This document shows positions 57,432 to 64,000 of a stretch of DNA of 64,000 nucleotides, piece by piece. This DNA comes from Bacillota bacterium (GTDB taxonomy: Bacteria; Bacillota; Syntrophomonadia; Syntrophomonadales; Syntrophomonadaceae), in the NCBI GenBank assembly GCA_029550685.1, contig JAKPGY010000091.1, positions 1-64,000 on the forward strand. The letters run 5' to 3'. The position numbers and the translations under genes were made by a program. Below the pieces are notes generated by a model, which was given only the letters and a program-made list of their open reading frames with translations, had not been told where the DNA came from and did not search any database. Position 1 is the stretch's first letter. Each line of letters starts with the position of its first letter.

Positions 57432-58416
57432 CCAACCCGAACAGGACATTATCCAGAAAGCCGCCCGGATCATAAAAGCTGGAGAGCTGGTAGCTTTTCC
57501 AACGGAAACCGTATACGGATTAGGAGCCGATGCTTTTTCCTCCCCGGCAGTGGAGAAGATTTATCAAGTCAAAAACCGTCCCCCAGTTAATCCCTTGCTG
57601 GTTCATATTGCCCGCTTCGATCAGGTAAGCCAGCTGGCGGCTGAGGTGACCGCTTCAGCCCGGCTGCTGATGGAGAGATTTTGGCCGGGACCTCTCTCCC
57701 TTATCCTTCCGGCGAAACCTCAGGTTCCTGGTATAGTGACCGCCCATCGTCCCGGGGTAGGCTTGCGCATGCCTTCTCATCCGGTAGCTTTAGCCTTAAT
57801 CAACGCGGCTGGTCCCCTGGCCGCTCCCAGCGCCAATTTGTCCGGACGGCCCAGCCCGGTTAACGCTCAGCATGTCAAGGATGATTTGGATGGTCATATA
57901 GCCGCTGTCCTGGATGCCGGAGCTACCGGTTTGGGTATAGAATCTACCGTTGTTGATATGTGCGGCCCTGCCCCTCGTCTGATCAGGATAGGAGGGGTCA
58001 GCCGGTCCCAGTTGGAAAGTATACTGGGGCAAAAGCTGATCATGGCAGCAGAAGAGCCGTCCTCCATACCCCACTACCGGACCTCAGCGCAAGTTTTATT
58101 GGCAGGCAGCGAAACAATGCTGCAAGCAACAGCGCAGAAATACTTAAACCAGGGGAAAAAGGTGGCAGTTGTACATAATAATATTTCTCCGGCACATAAA
58201 ATAGAAGGAGTGAGTCTTTTCCATCTTAATTTAGGTTCTGCAGGATCAGATATTTACCAGGTATTGCGTGAAGCGGAAAAACAGCAAATCGAAGTTTTAA
58301 TATTTGCTCCCTTACCTGAGGCAACCGATGGAGTAACTGCAGCGGTGCTGGATCGTATTTGCCAGGCTGCTCAAAATGACCCCTATAGAACAGGACGCGA
58401 TGCAGAAAAAACTTAA
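57397..58416 (+). CDS. L-threonylcarbamoyladenylate synthase (Sua5/YwlC)
   Basis: A 339-residue protein. The YrdC domain covers about residues 10-195 (VAFPTETVYGLGADA, KNRPPVNPLLVH, RPGVGLRMPSH) and makes the threonylcarbamoyl-AMP used in tRNA t6A. A Sua5 domain fills the C-terminal ~140 residues. GTG 57397 has AAGGAG 6 bases away, unlike ATG 57391, which is too close. The gene begins inside the end of prmC. Downstream of it lie two adjacent MITE-like elements. Confidence 0.9.
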   Translation: MVKTIYWQVNPDQPEQDIIQKAARIIKAGELVAFPTETVYGLGADAFSSPAVEKIYQVKNRPPVNPLLVHIARFDQVSQLAAEVTASARLLMERFWPGPLSLILPAKPQVPGIVTAHRPGVGLRMPSHPVALALINAAGPLAAPSANLSGRPSPVNAQHVKDDLDGHIAAVLDAGATGLGIESTVVDMCGPAPRLIRIGGVSRSQLESILGQKLIMAAEEPSSIPHYRTSAQVLLAGSETMLQATAQKYLNQGKKVAVVHNNISPAHKIEGVSLFHLNLGSAGSDIYQVLREAEKQQIEVLIFAPLPEATDGVTAAVLDRICQAAQNDPYRTGRDAEKT

Positions 58417-58458
58417 AACCTGTTATTGCCCCCTTCGGGGACTACTGATGCTCCCTTC

Positions 58459-58668
58459 GCAGGAGTATTAGCCGGGCGAGTGACGTACGACGAGCCGTTG
58501 CAACCCACGGCAAAACTGAGGGCTGCGATGCGGAGCGAGAAACAGGATGTTTCGAGCAGCGAGGACTGAGTGCATGGATGCCGAATTCTTAAGCGGTCCG
58601 CATCGCACCGAAGTGAGCCGATGTGTTGCAGGCGAGGAGTCTTGGAGCGAGCCGGCTAACACTCCTGC
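58459..58668 (-). mobile_element. MITE-like element, family 1, copy C
   Basis: A 210-bp copy in the opposite orientation to copies A and B. Ends are GCAGGAGTATTAGCCGG and GCCGGCTAACACTCCTGC. Internal sequence agrees with copies A and B on the reverse strand. The gap 58417-58947 contains only this element, family 2 copy 2 and short flanks. Confidence 0.8.
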
Positions 58669-58686
58669 AAAGCTGTGCCTAGTAAC

Positions 58687-58885
58687 CAGTAGGTTCATCA
58701 TGCGCACCAGTTCCGTCGTCATGATATAGTAACGGCTCGATGCGCGACTCAGGGGGTACCGGGCTAAACAAACCTCCTATCTGATAGCCCTCTTACGGAC
58801 ATCCTGTCCCTCGCCCTCCTTCGTCCGCCCATCTTCACCGGCTATATCGAACTCCTCCACTAAGGTGCTCGTGGCAAACCTACTG
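58687..58885. mobile_element. MITE-like element, family 2, copy 2
   Basis: A 199-bp copy that starts CAGTAGGTTCATCATGCGC and ends GGCAAACCTACTG, matching 22722-22919. It lies 18 bases from MITE family 1 copy C. Together they separate the Sua5/YwlC gene from mntP. Confidence 0.78.
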
Positions 58886-58947
58886 GCTGCTATATAGGTG
58901 AGAGGCGTTTTCACAGCATGTAGTCTTTCACACCAAGGAGATAGCTG

Positions 58948-59541
58948 ATGATCGAACAATATATAACTATTATACTGGTGGCCATAGTCCTGGGACTGGA
59001 TGCCTTTTCTCTTTCCCTGGGTATGGGCTTGAAAGGTGTAACCCGCAGTTTTGAAACCAAGTTCGTGTCTACGGTGGGTATTCTCCATGTAATAATGCCC
59101 TTGATCGGGTTGGGCCTGGGTGCAGCTGTAGGACGTTTCCTGGGGGTGTGGGCAGCCCGGGTGGGCGCTTTAGTCCTGGCCTACATCGCTTTGGACCTGC
59201 TGCTGAAAGGATATAGACAGCTGCGTCCCCGAGCATATAAATTTTCTGAAGCCCAGCGACTCCTGTCCCTTCAGACATCGAAACGGAACTTTTCTTCTGA
59301 CTGGTGGAGTATTATAGTGCTGGGAGTATCAGTCAGTATTGATGCCTTGACAGTCGGTTTCGGTTTAGGTACTTTAAGAGTGCCTGTATTCTTTACCGTA
59401 ATCCTTATGGGAGCCACAGCCGCAATTATGACCGTAGCCGGATTCGCCGGGGGCAGAGTATTTGGCCGTTTGGCAGGAAGCTATGCCCAATTGGTTGGGG
59501 GAGTGATACTAATGGCTCTGGCTATAAAATGGGTTTTATAA
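58948..59541 (+). CDS. mntP: Manganese efflux pump MntP
   Basis: A 197-residue membrane protein with six predicted helices. Paired repeats carry the key acidic residues: LGLDAFSLSLGMG near residue 15 and SIDALTVGFGLG near 130. These match MntP, which exports Mn2+. The gene position between the ywlC and ywlE homologues is the same as in Bacillus. ATG 58948 follows AAGGAGATAGCTG. Confidence 0.92.
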   Translation: MIEQYITIILVAIVLGLDAFSLSLGMGLKGVTRSFETKFVSTVGILHVIMPLIGLGLGAAVGRFLGVWAARVGALVLAYIALDLLLKGYRQLRPRAYKFSEAQRLLSLQTSKRNFSSDWWSIIVLGVSVSIDALTVGFGLGTLRVPVFFTVILMGATAAIMTVAGFAGGRVFGRLAGSYAQLVGGVILMALAIKWVL

Positions 59542-59554
59542 AAGGAGGATCGGT

Positions 59555-60025
59555 ATGAAAAAGGTGCTGTTTGTATGTACCGGAAATACCTGTCGAAGTC
59601 CTATGGCGGAGGCTCTTTTTACCAGGATGCTGCAGCTAAGCGGTTACCCTGCCGACGAAATCAGGGTTGAATCAGCCGGGCTGTATGCCTGGGAGAATGA
59701 CCAGGCTACTCCGGAAGCGATAGAGGTTATGAGCCAGTTGGGTATCGATCTTACCGGTCACCGTTCCCGCTCAATTGATGATGCCATGGTGCAAGAGGCT
59801 GATTTAATTTTAACTATGACTAGAAACCATCGGGATAAGCTGCAAGAATTATTTCCTCATCTAAGAAGCAAAATTTATACTCTGGCCGAATATGCGGGCC
59901 AACCGGATGAAGAAATCCCTGATCCCTATGGGCAGAATATAGAGACTTATCAACAAGCCCTGCAGCAGATAAAAAGCCTTTTAGAAAAAATTATTGTCAA
60001 CCAGCAAGAATCTCGCCTTAATTAA
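59555..60025 (+). CDS. ywlE: Protein-arginine-phosphatase (YwlE-like low-MW phosphatase)
   Basis: A 156-residue low-molecular-weight phosphatase. The P-loop is CTGNTCRS (nucleophile C8, R14) and the acid is in IPDPYGQ. T12 corresponds to the threonine that makes YwlE specific for phosphoarginine rather than phosphotyrosine. A partner kinase McsB is not in the window. Position before rpiB matches Bacillus ywlE. ATG 59555 follows AAAAGGAGG. Confidence 0.9.
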   Translation: MKKVLFVCTGNTCRSPMAEALFTRMLQLSGYPADEIRVESAGLYAWENDQATPEAIEVMSQLGIDLTGHRSRSIDDAMVQEADLILTMTRNHRDKLQELFPHLRSKIYTLAEYAGQPDEEIPDPYGQNIETYQQALQQIKSLLEKIIVNQQESRLN

Positions 60026-60077
60026 TTGCAATATAACTGCAACCAAAGGCTGTATTACCGAAAACGAGGTGAATTAG

Positions 60078-60530
60078 TTGAAAATCGCTATCGGATGTGA
60101 TCATGCCGGTTACGACCTGAAACAGGAAATCATAAACCATTTGCAGAATGATGGTCATACTGTAGTAGACTGTGGTACCTATAGCCGTGACTCTGTGGAT
60201 TATCCTGATATAGCAGCAAATGTATGTTCTCTGGTGCTGGAAGAGGATATCCCCGGTATATTGATCTGTGGCACCGGCATAGGTATTTCAATTGCTGCTA
60301 ATAAGGTCAAGGGTATACGGGCAGCCCTGTGTAATGACTGCTATACTGCCCGCCTGGCCAGAGAGCATAATAATGCCAATATAGTAGCACTGGGCTCTCG
60401 TGTTATTGGACCAGGCCTGGCAGTCGAAGTGGTAAAAACCTTTATCAGTACCCCTTTCGCAGCAGGGAGACACCAGCGCCGGGTAGAAAAGATATGTCAG
60501 CTAGAAAATGCTGGCTTGAGGGAGGAGTAA
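60078..60530 (+). CDS. rpiB: Ribose-5-phosphate isomerase B
   Basis: A 150-residue isomerase for ribose-5-phosphate and ribulose-5-phosphate. [11 protein letters not shown] opens the protein and [14 protein letters not shown] contains the catalytic cysteine. The start is TTG 60078 following CGAGGTGAATTAG. It joins tal, glpX and fba as sugar-phosphate enzymes in this backbone. Confidence 0.94.
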   Translation: MKIAIGCDHAGYDLKQEIINHLQNDGHTVVDCGTYSRDSVDYPDIAANVCSLVLEEDIPGILICGTGIGISIAANKVKGIRAALCNDCYTARLAREHNNANIVALGSRVIGPGLAVEVVKTFISTPFAAGRHQRRVEKICQLENAGLREE

Positions 60531-60535
60531 AACAG

Positions 60536-61786
60536 GTGGACTATATTGAACAGTATGTGAGGCCAGTGGATCCGGAAGTAGCTGAAGCTATTGCCCAGGA
60601 AGAACACCGGCAGAATTATAAGCTGGAGCTGATTGCATCGGAGAATTTTGTCTCCCGGGCCGTCATGGCCGCTCAAGGCGGAGTAATGACTAACAAGTAT
60701 GCGGAAGGATATCCAGGTAAACGTTATTATGGTGGGTGCGAATATGTAGATGTGGTTGAAGAACTAGCCCGCACCAGGGCCAAAACTCTTTTTGGAGCCG
60801 AGCATGTTAATGTTCAGCCCCATTCTGGAGCACAAGCCAATACCGCCGTTTATTTTGCTGCCCTTGAACCAGGGGATACCGTCCTGGGTATGAACCTAAA
60901 CCATGGAGGTCACTTGACCCATGGCAGCAAGGTAAATATATCCGGAAAATATTTTAACTTCGTAGATTACGGTGTAAGCCCGGACAGCGAAACCATTGAT
61001 TATGATCAAGTACGCCAGGTGGCCCTCCAGTACCGGCCAAAAATGATCGTAGCTGGTGCCAGTGCTTACCCGCGTATAATAGATTTCCAGCGCTTCAGAG
61101 CTATTGCTGATGAAGTGGGTGCTTATCTATTTGTAGATATGGCCCATATTGCCGGTCTGGTAGCAGCAGGGCTCCACCCTTCTCCCATTCCCTATGCCGA
61201 TTTTGTTACTACCACTACCCATAAAACCTTGCGCGGACCCCGGGGCGGATTAATCATGTGCCGTGAAGAGTGGGGAGCCAAAATAGATAAAGCGGTATTC
61301 CCCGGTATTCAGGGCGGACCGCTCATGCATGTTATTGCTGCCAAAGCGGTATGTTTTAAGGAAGCATTGACCGGAGAATTTAAGCAGTACCAGCAGGATA
61401 TAGTTGAGAATGCAGCAGCATTAGCTGATGCTTTGGTGAAGAATGGTTTGAGACTAGTCTCCGGAGGAACTGATAACCATCTTATGCTGGTAGATGTACG
61501 GCCTAAAGGGTTAACTGGAAAAGAAGCTGAGGAAATTCTGGAAAAAGTCAATATTACGGTCAACAAAAACGCCATTCCTTTTGACCCGCAGAAACCTACT
61601 ATAACCAGTGGTATTCGCATGGGTACACCGGCATTGACTACCCGCGGATTTAAGAATCATGACATGCTGGAAGTAGCCCAGGCTATAACCATAGCTTTGG
61701 ACCATCCACAGGAGGATAACTATTTGCAGGAGGCCCGGCAAATAGTTAAAAAGCTGTGTGATAAATATCCCCTGTACAGCGTATAA
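60536..61786 (+). CDS. glyA: Serine hydroxymethyltransferase
   Basis: A 416-residue PLP enzyme that converts serine and tetrahydrofolate to glycine and methylene-tetrahydrofolate. The PLP lysine is in [38 protein letters not shown] and HTTG-type motifs are complete. The GTG at 60536 has GGGAGGAG upstream and gives the normal length; ATG 60494 lies inside rpiB and is too far upstream. Confidence 0.95.
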   Translation: MDYIEQYVRPVDPEVAEAIAQEEHRQNYKLELIASENFVSRAVMAAQGGVMTNKYAEGYPGKRYYGGCEYVDVVEELARTRAKTLFGAEHVNVQPHSGAQANTAVYFAALEPGDTVLGMNLNHGGHLTHGSKVNISGKYFNFVDYGVSPDSETIDYDQVRQVALQYRPKMIVAGASAYPRIIDFQRFRAIADEVGAYLFVDMAHIAGLVAAGLHPSPIPYADFVTTTTHKTLRGPRGGLIMCREEWGAKIDKAVFPGIQGGPLMHVIAAKAVCFKEALTGEFKQYQQDIVENAAALADALVKNGLRLVSGGTDNHLMLVDVRPKGLTGKEAEEILEKVNITVNKNAIPFDPQKPTITSGIRMGTPALTTRGFKNHDMLEVAQAITIALDHPQEDNYLQEARQIVKKLCDKYPLYSV

Positions 61787-61806
61787 CAAGAAATGAGGGT
61801 TATCGC

Positions 61807-62265
61807 ATGGACACGCGTCCCAGCTGGAATGAGTATTTTTTAGAAGTAGCTGATCTGGTAGCTACCCGTTCCACCTGCTTGCGCCGGCAAGTAGGAGCAG
61901 TTTTGGTAAAAGACAAACGTATAATTTCCACCGGTTACAATGGGGCACCTCGCAAGCTTAAGCACTGTAGTGAAACGGGCTGTCTCCGGACGGAGAACGA
62001 TATTCCTTCCGGACAGCGTTACGAATTGTGCCGGGGGGTACATGCTGAGCAAAATGCTATCATTAATGCTGCTTACTACGGGATTTCTACCCAGGATACC
62101 GTGATGTATTGTACCAATCAGCCATGTATCATATGTGCTCGTATGATCATTAATGCCGGGATTGAAAAAGTAGTACATAGAGGTAATTTTCAGGATGATA
62201 TCGCTCTGGAACTGATGCGGGAAGCAGGAATCGAGCTGGTGGTGGTGGAAAAACATAACCGGTAG
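61807..62265 (+). CDS. comEB: dCMP deaminase-type protein (ComEB)
   Basis: A 152-residue zinc-dependent deaminase. HAEQNAI and PCIICARM bind zinc and place the catalytic glutamate. The extended RPSWNEYFLEVADLVATRSTC opening is typical of the ComE operon protein 2 family. It should turn dCMP into dUMP for thymidylate synthesis. ATG 61807 lies about 20 bases after glyA. Confidence 0.92.
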   Translation: MDTRPSWNEYFLEVADLVATRSTCLRRQVGAVLVKDKRIISTGYNGAPRKLKHCSETGCLRTENDIPSGQRYELCRGVHAEQNAIINAAYYGISTQDTVMYCTNQPCIICARMIINAGIEKVVHRGNFQDDIALELMREAGIELVVVEKHNR

Positions 62266-62306
62266 GTTCATACCAGCCAGTTGTGATGAACGGAGAGCGA
62301 TATATC

Positions 62307-62618
62307 ATGGAAGCAAAAACATTATCACTTCCCCGGCTTAACCAATTGACCCCTACCCTGGAGTCCACCGCTTTGAAACTGATGGAGGAAGCCGGAGAAC
62401 TGGCCCAAGTGATCGGAAAATTTCGAGGCTTGAGCGGGGAAAAGGTTGACTGGGATGATAAGACGGTAGTCAAAGAGATAACCCGGGAACTGTTGGACGT
62501 GGCCCAAACCGCAGTAACCATGATGTTTGTTATGGAAGAGCAATTTGGAGTTGATTTGGATCAAGCTTTGCAAGAGCACTGGGCCAAGTTAGAACGTAAA
62601 GGCTACCTGGCTCGTTGA
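62307..62618 (+). CDS. MazG-like nucleotide pyrophosphohydrolase
   Basis: A 103-residue all-helical protein of the MazG superfamily. LKLMEEAGELAQVIGK and ELLDVAQTAVTM hold the EExxE and ExxD metal-binding acids. It would hydrolyse a nucleotide triphosphate and may cleanse unusual dNTPs. ATG 62307 is chosen behind CGGAGAG; the ATG at 62283 lies outside the best ribosome site. It follows comEB closely, another nucleotide enzyme. Confidence 0.85.
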   Translation: MEAKTLSLPRLNQLTPTLESTALKLMEEAGELAQVIGKFRGLSGEKVDWDDKTVVKEITRELLDVAQTAVTMMFVMEEQFGVDLDQALQEHWAKLERKGYLAR

Positions 62619-62663
62619 GATTAAAATCGACAAAAATTTATAGCTGTGGTTTAACTAAAAAGC

Positions 62664-62695
62664 AGGCTGCCGGAGAAGCTGGCAGCAGTATTCGT
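62664..62695 (+). terminator. Possible terminator after mazG-like gene
   Basis: GCTGCC and GGCAGC form a stem across GGAGAAGCT, but the following sequence has few T residues. The 200-base gap to atpZ must also hold the ATP synthase promoter, which I cannot locate with confidence. Confidence 0.4.
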
Positions 62696-62819
62696 TTACT
62701 TTTGATCCAGGGGTATAGGAAGCCTTGAGAAAAAATACCCTGTATAAAAAAGGGTTTTGACTGTTTATGACGAATACAATTAACGGATATTTGTCAACCT
62801 ATAAACTAAGGAGTGGGGA

Positions 62820-63077
62820 ATGGCCAACGCCAAGAAAAACTGGGTAAAATCTTTAAGTGATGCGATAAATATGGCAACTACCATAGCAGCAGCTATAGCA
62901 CTAGGGTATTTGGGAGGCAGGTGGCTGGATACCAGGTTCGATACGGAACCCTGGCTTAGCGTCGCCGGCTTTTTACTTGGCGTAGCCACAGGAATAAAAG
63001 TAATGTGGGACCGCACCATGGCAAGCGGGAATTCCTACACATCTAAAGGGGATGATGATTCCTCCGGTGAAAAATAA
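62820..63077 (+). CDS. atpZ: AtpZ/AtpI family protein
   Basis: An 85-residue membrane protein with two helices (residues about 15-32 and 44-64) linked by GGRWLDTRFDTEPW, as in the AtpZ-type family. It is always near ATP synthase genes and is thought to help ring assembly or magnesium supply. ATG 62820 has AAGGAGTGGGG upstream. It starts the atp operon here, ahead of atpB. Confidence 0.85.
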   Translation: MANAKKNWVKSLSDAINMATTIAAAIALGYLGGRWLDTRFDTEPWLSVAGFLLGVATGIKVMWDRTMASGNSYTSKGDDDSSGEK

Positions 63078-63088
63078 GGAGGTCATTC

Positions 63089-63146
63089 GGATCGTTACCG
63101 ATCCGTATGGGAATATTATCTCCAACCTGAGGGCACAGGTTGGATA
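63089..63146 (+). promoter_or_regulatory. Two hairpins between atpZ and atpB
   Basis: CGGATCG-TTAC-CGATCCG (about 63089-63106) and CCAACCT/AGGTTGG with an eight-base loop (about 63123-63144) lie in the 105-base gap. Neither has a T run, so they are more likely mRNA-stability or translation elements than terminators. Confidence 0.45.
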
Positions 63147-63182
63147 CTCGACAATCTAATATGAAGGGGGGGAGAAATAGTT

Positions 63183-63866
63183 ATGCTATTTGGTATGTTG
63201 GATGGGGTGTTTTTTCACCTGGGTCCAATTCCAGTTGACCATATCATAGTAACCGAATGGGTTATTATAGCTTTAATTGGGCTTATCGCCTATTTTGCCA
63301 CCCGGGATATGCAGATGGTTCCCCGGGGTCTACAGAATGCTTTCGAAATGATCATCATTTGGACCTACGACTTTTTTACCCAGTTAATGGACAAAGAGCA
63401 CGTCGCCAAGAAGTGGGCTCCACTGCTCACGGCTTTTTTCCTTTTCATACTGCTCAGTAACTACAGTGGTCTTCTTCCTGGGGCTGCTGGCATTTCTGGT
63501 TATCAACCGCCAACCAGTAACTGGAATATCACCTTGACTCTAGCCATGATTACCTTCTTCTCAGTTCATATAGCTGGATTTGCAGAGCATGGTGGTCATT
63601 ACTTGGGTCATTTTGTAAGTCCAAGTTGGGCAATGTTGCCGCTGAATCTGGTGGAAGAGCTGGCCCATCCGCTGTCCCTCACCGTCCGTCTTTTCGGGAA
63701 CATCTTTGGTGAGGAAATGGTTATTGCGTTTCTGTTGTTCATGGCACCCTTTATTGTACCTGGAGCGATAATGGGTTTAAGCTTGTTGTTGGGTGCTATC
63801 CAGGCTATTGTTTTTACCATACTGTCTGCTAGTTATATAGCTGCTGCTACTGGAGAGGGTCATTAA
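63183..63866 (+). CDS. atpB: ATP synthase F0 subunit a
   Basis: A 227-residue membrane subunit of the proton channel. The conserved arginine lies in LTVRLFGNIFGEE and the final helix has GAIQAIVFTILSASYI. About five to six helices are present. ATG 63183 has GGGGGGGAG 9 bases upstream. Followed by atpE after a 70-base gap. Confidence 0.95.
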   Translation: MLFGMLDGVFFHLGPIPVDHIIVTEWVIIALIGLIAYFATRDMQMVPRGLQNAFEMIIIWTYDFFTQLMDKEHVAKKWAPLLTAFFLFILLSNYSGLLPGAAGISGYQPPTSNWNITLTLAMITFFSVHIAGFAEHGGHYLGHFVSPSWAMLPLNLVEELAHPLSLTVRLFGNIFGEEMVIAFLLFMAPFIVPGAIMGLSLLLGAIQAIVFTILSASYIAAATGEGH

Positions 63867-63936
63867 AAATTAACATAAATTTTAAGTGGCTCTGCATAAT
63901 TAGTTTAACTGGTGCATGAAGAAAGGAGGGAAAAGA

Positions 63937-64000
63937 ATGGGCGTAGCGTTAGGCGCTGGTCTGGCCGTATCGATCGCAGGTATCGGCGGTGGAATAGGAA
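63937..64000 (+). CDS. atpE: ATP synthase F0 subunit c (partial, 5' end)
   Basis: Only the first 21 codons are in the window. They read MGVALGAGLAVSIAGIGGGIG, the start of the glycine-rich first helix of the c-ring subunit. ATG 63937 follows AAAGGAGGG. Confidence 0.9.
   Translation, partial: MGVALGAGLAVSIAGIGGGIG

Overview
The window reads as a chromosomal segment of an anaerobic, spore-forming-lineage Firmicute, most likely a syntrophic fatty-acid oxidiser of the Syntrophomonas type. The grounds are acyl-CoA dehydrogenase genes beside acetyl-CoA hydrolase/transferase-type CoA transferases (three paralogues), a hybrid cluster protein, a probable double-cubane-cluster reductase locus, a sigma-54-type promoter, and a core gene order matching the Bacillus subtilis rpoE-pyrG-spo0F-fba-tal-glpX-rho-rpmE-prfA-prmC-ywlC-ywlE-rpiB-glyA-atp region. 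The organism name is an inference; no marker RNA gene is present.

Left part (1-22.6 kb), mostly accessory metabolism. It starts with the end of an acyl-CoA dehydrogenase and its CoA transferase. A second dehydrogenase follows behind a sigma-54-like promoter, then a HAD phosphatase, aldo/keto reductase and SDR. Next come a possible structured RNA, a ferredoxin/CGGC/cupin group, and hcp with an Rrf2 regulator. After a second CoA transferase there is a five-gene reverse-strand operon (double-cubane reductase, its activase, a small Cys protein, YedF, cysteine desulfurase). Sir2, superoxide dismutase, cyclophilin, a soluble chemotaxis receptor, a DUF1700 membrane protein with an overlapping 54-residue membrane peptide, a class V aminotransferase that seems to start at ATT, and a DsrE protein complete this part.

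Middle part (23-35.6 kb): an HD-GYP-type protein and then an envelope locus, with a roughly 2,080-residue IPT/TIG secreted protein, a secreted beta-rich protein, an SLH-domain protein and an M1-type metallopeptidase.

Right part (35.6-64 kb), a conserved housekeeping backbone: argS, rpoE-like, pyrG, spo0F, fba, tal, glpX, rho, rpmE, prfA, prmC, a Sua5/YwlC gene, mntP, ywlE-like, rpiB, glyA, comEB, a mazG-like gene, atpZ, atpB and atpE (cut by the window edge). Lineage-specific genes are inserted in it: a third CoA transferase, femX-like, alr, sppA, a Yip1 protein, a LysM/M23 peptidase, a radical SAM protein and a YhaM-like nuclease.

The long intergenic gaps are filled with small non-coding repeats rather than genes. 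There are two MITE-like families of about 200 bp with terminal inverted repeats (three and two copies), BIME-like mosaics of a short palindromic repeat, a short repeat related to CCACGATGAATGAAAA, and two elements inserted at transcription terminators and bracketed by duplicated terminator hairpins. These repeats, the ATT start, and the double-cubane operon are the most unusual content. I did not see a CRISPR array, prophage, transposase gene, tRNA or rRNA.
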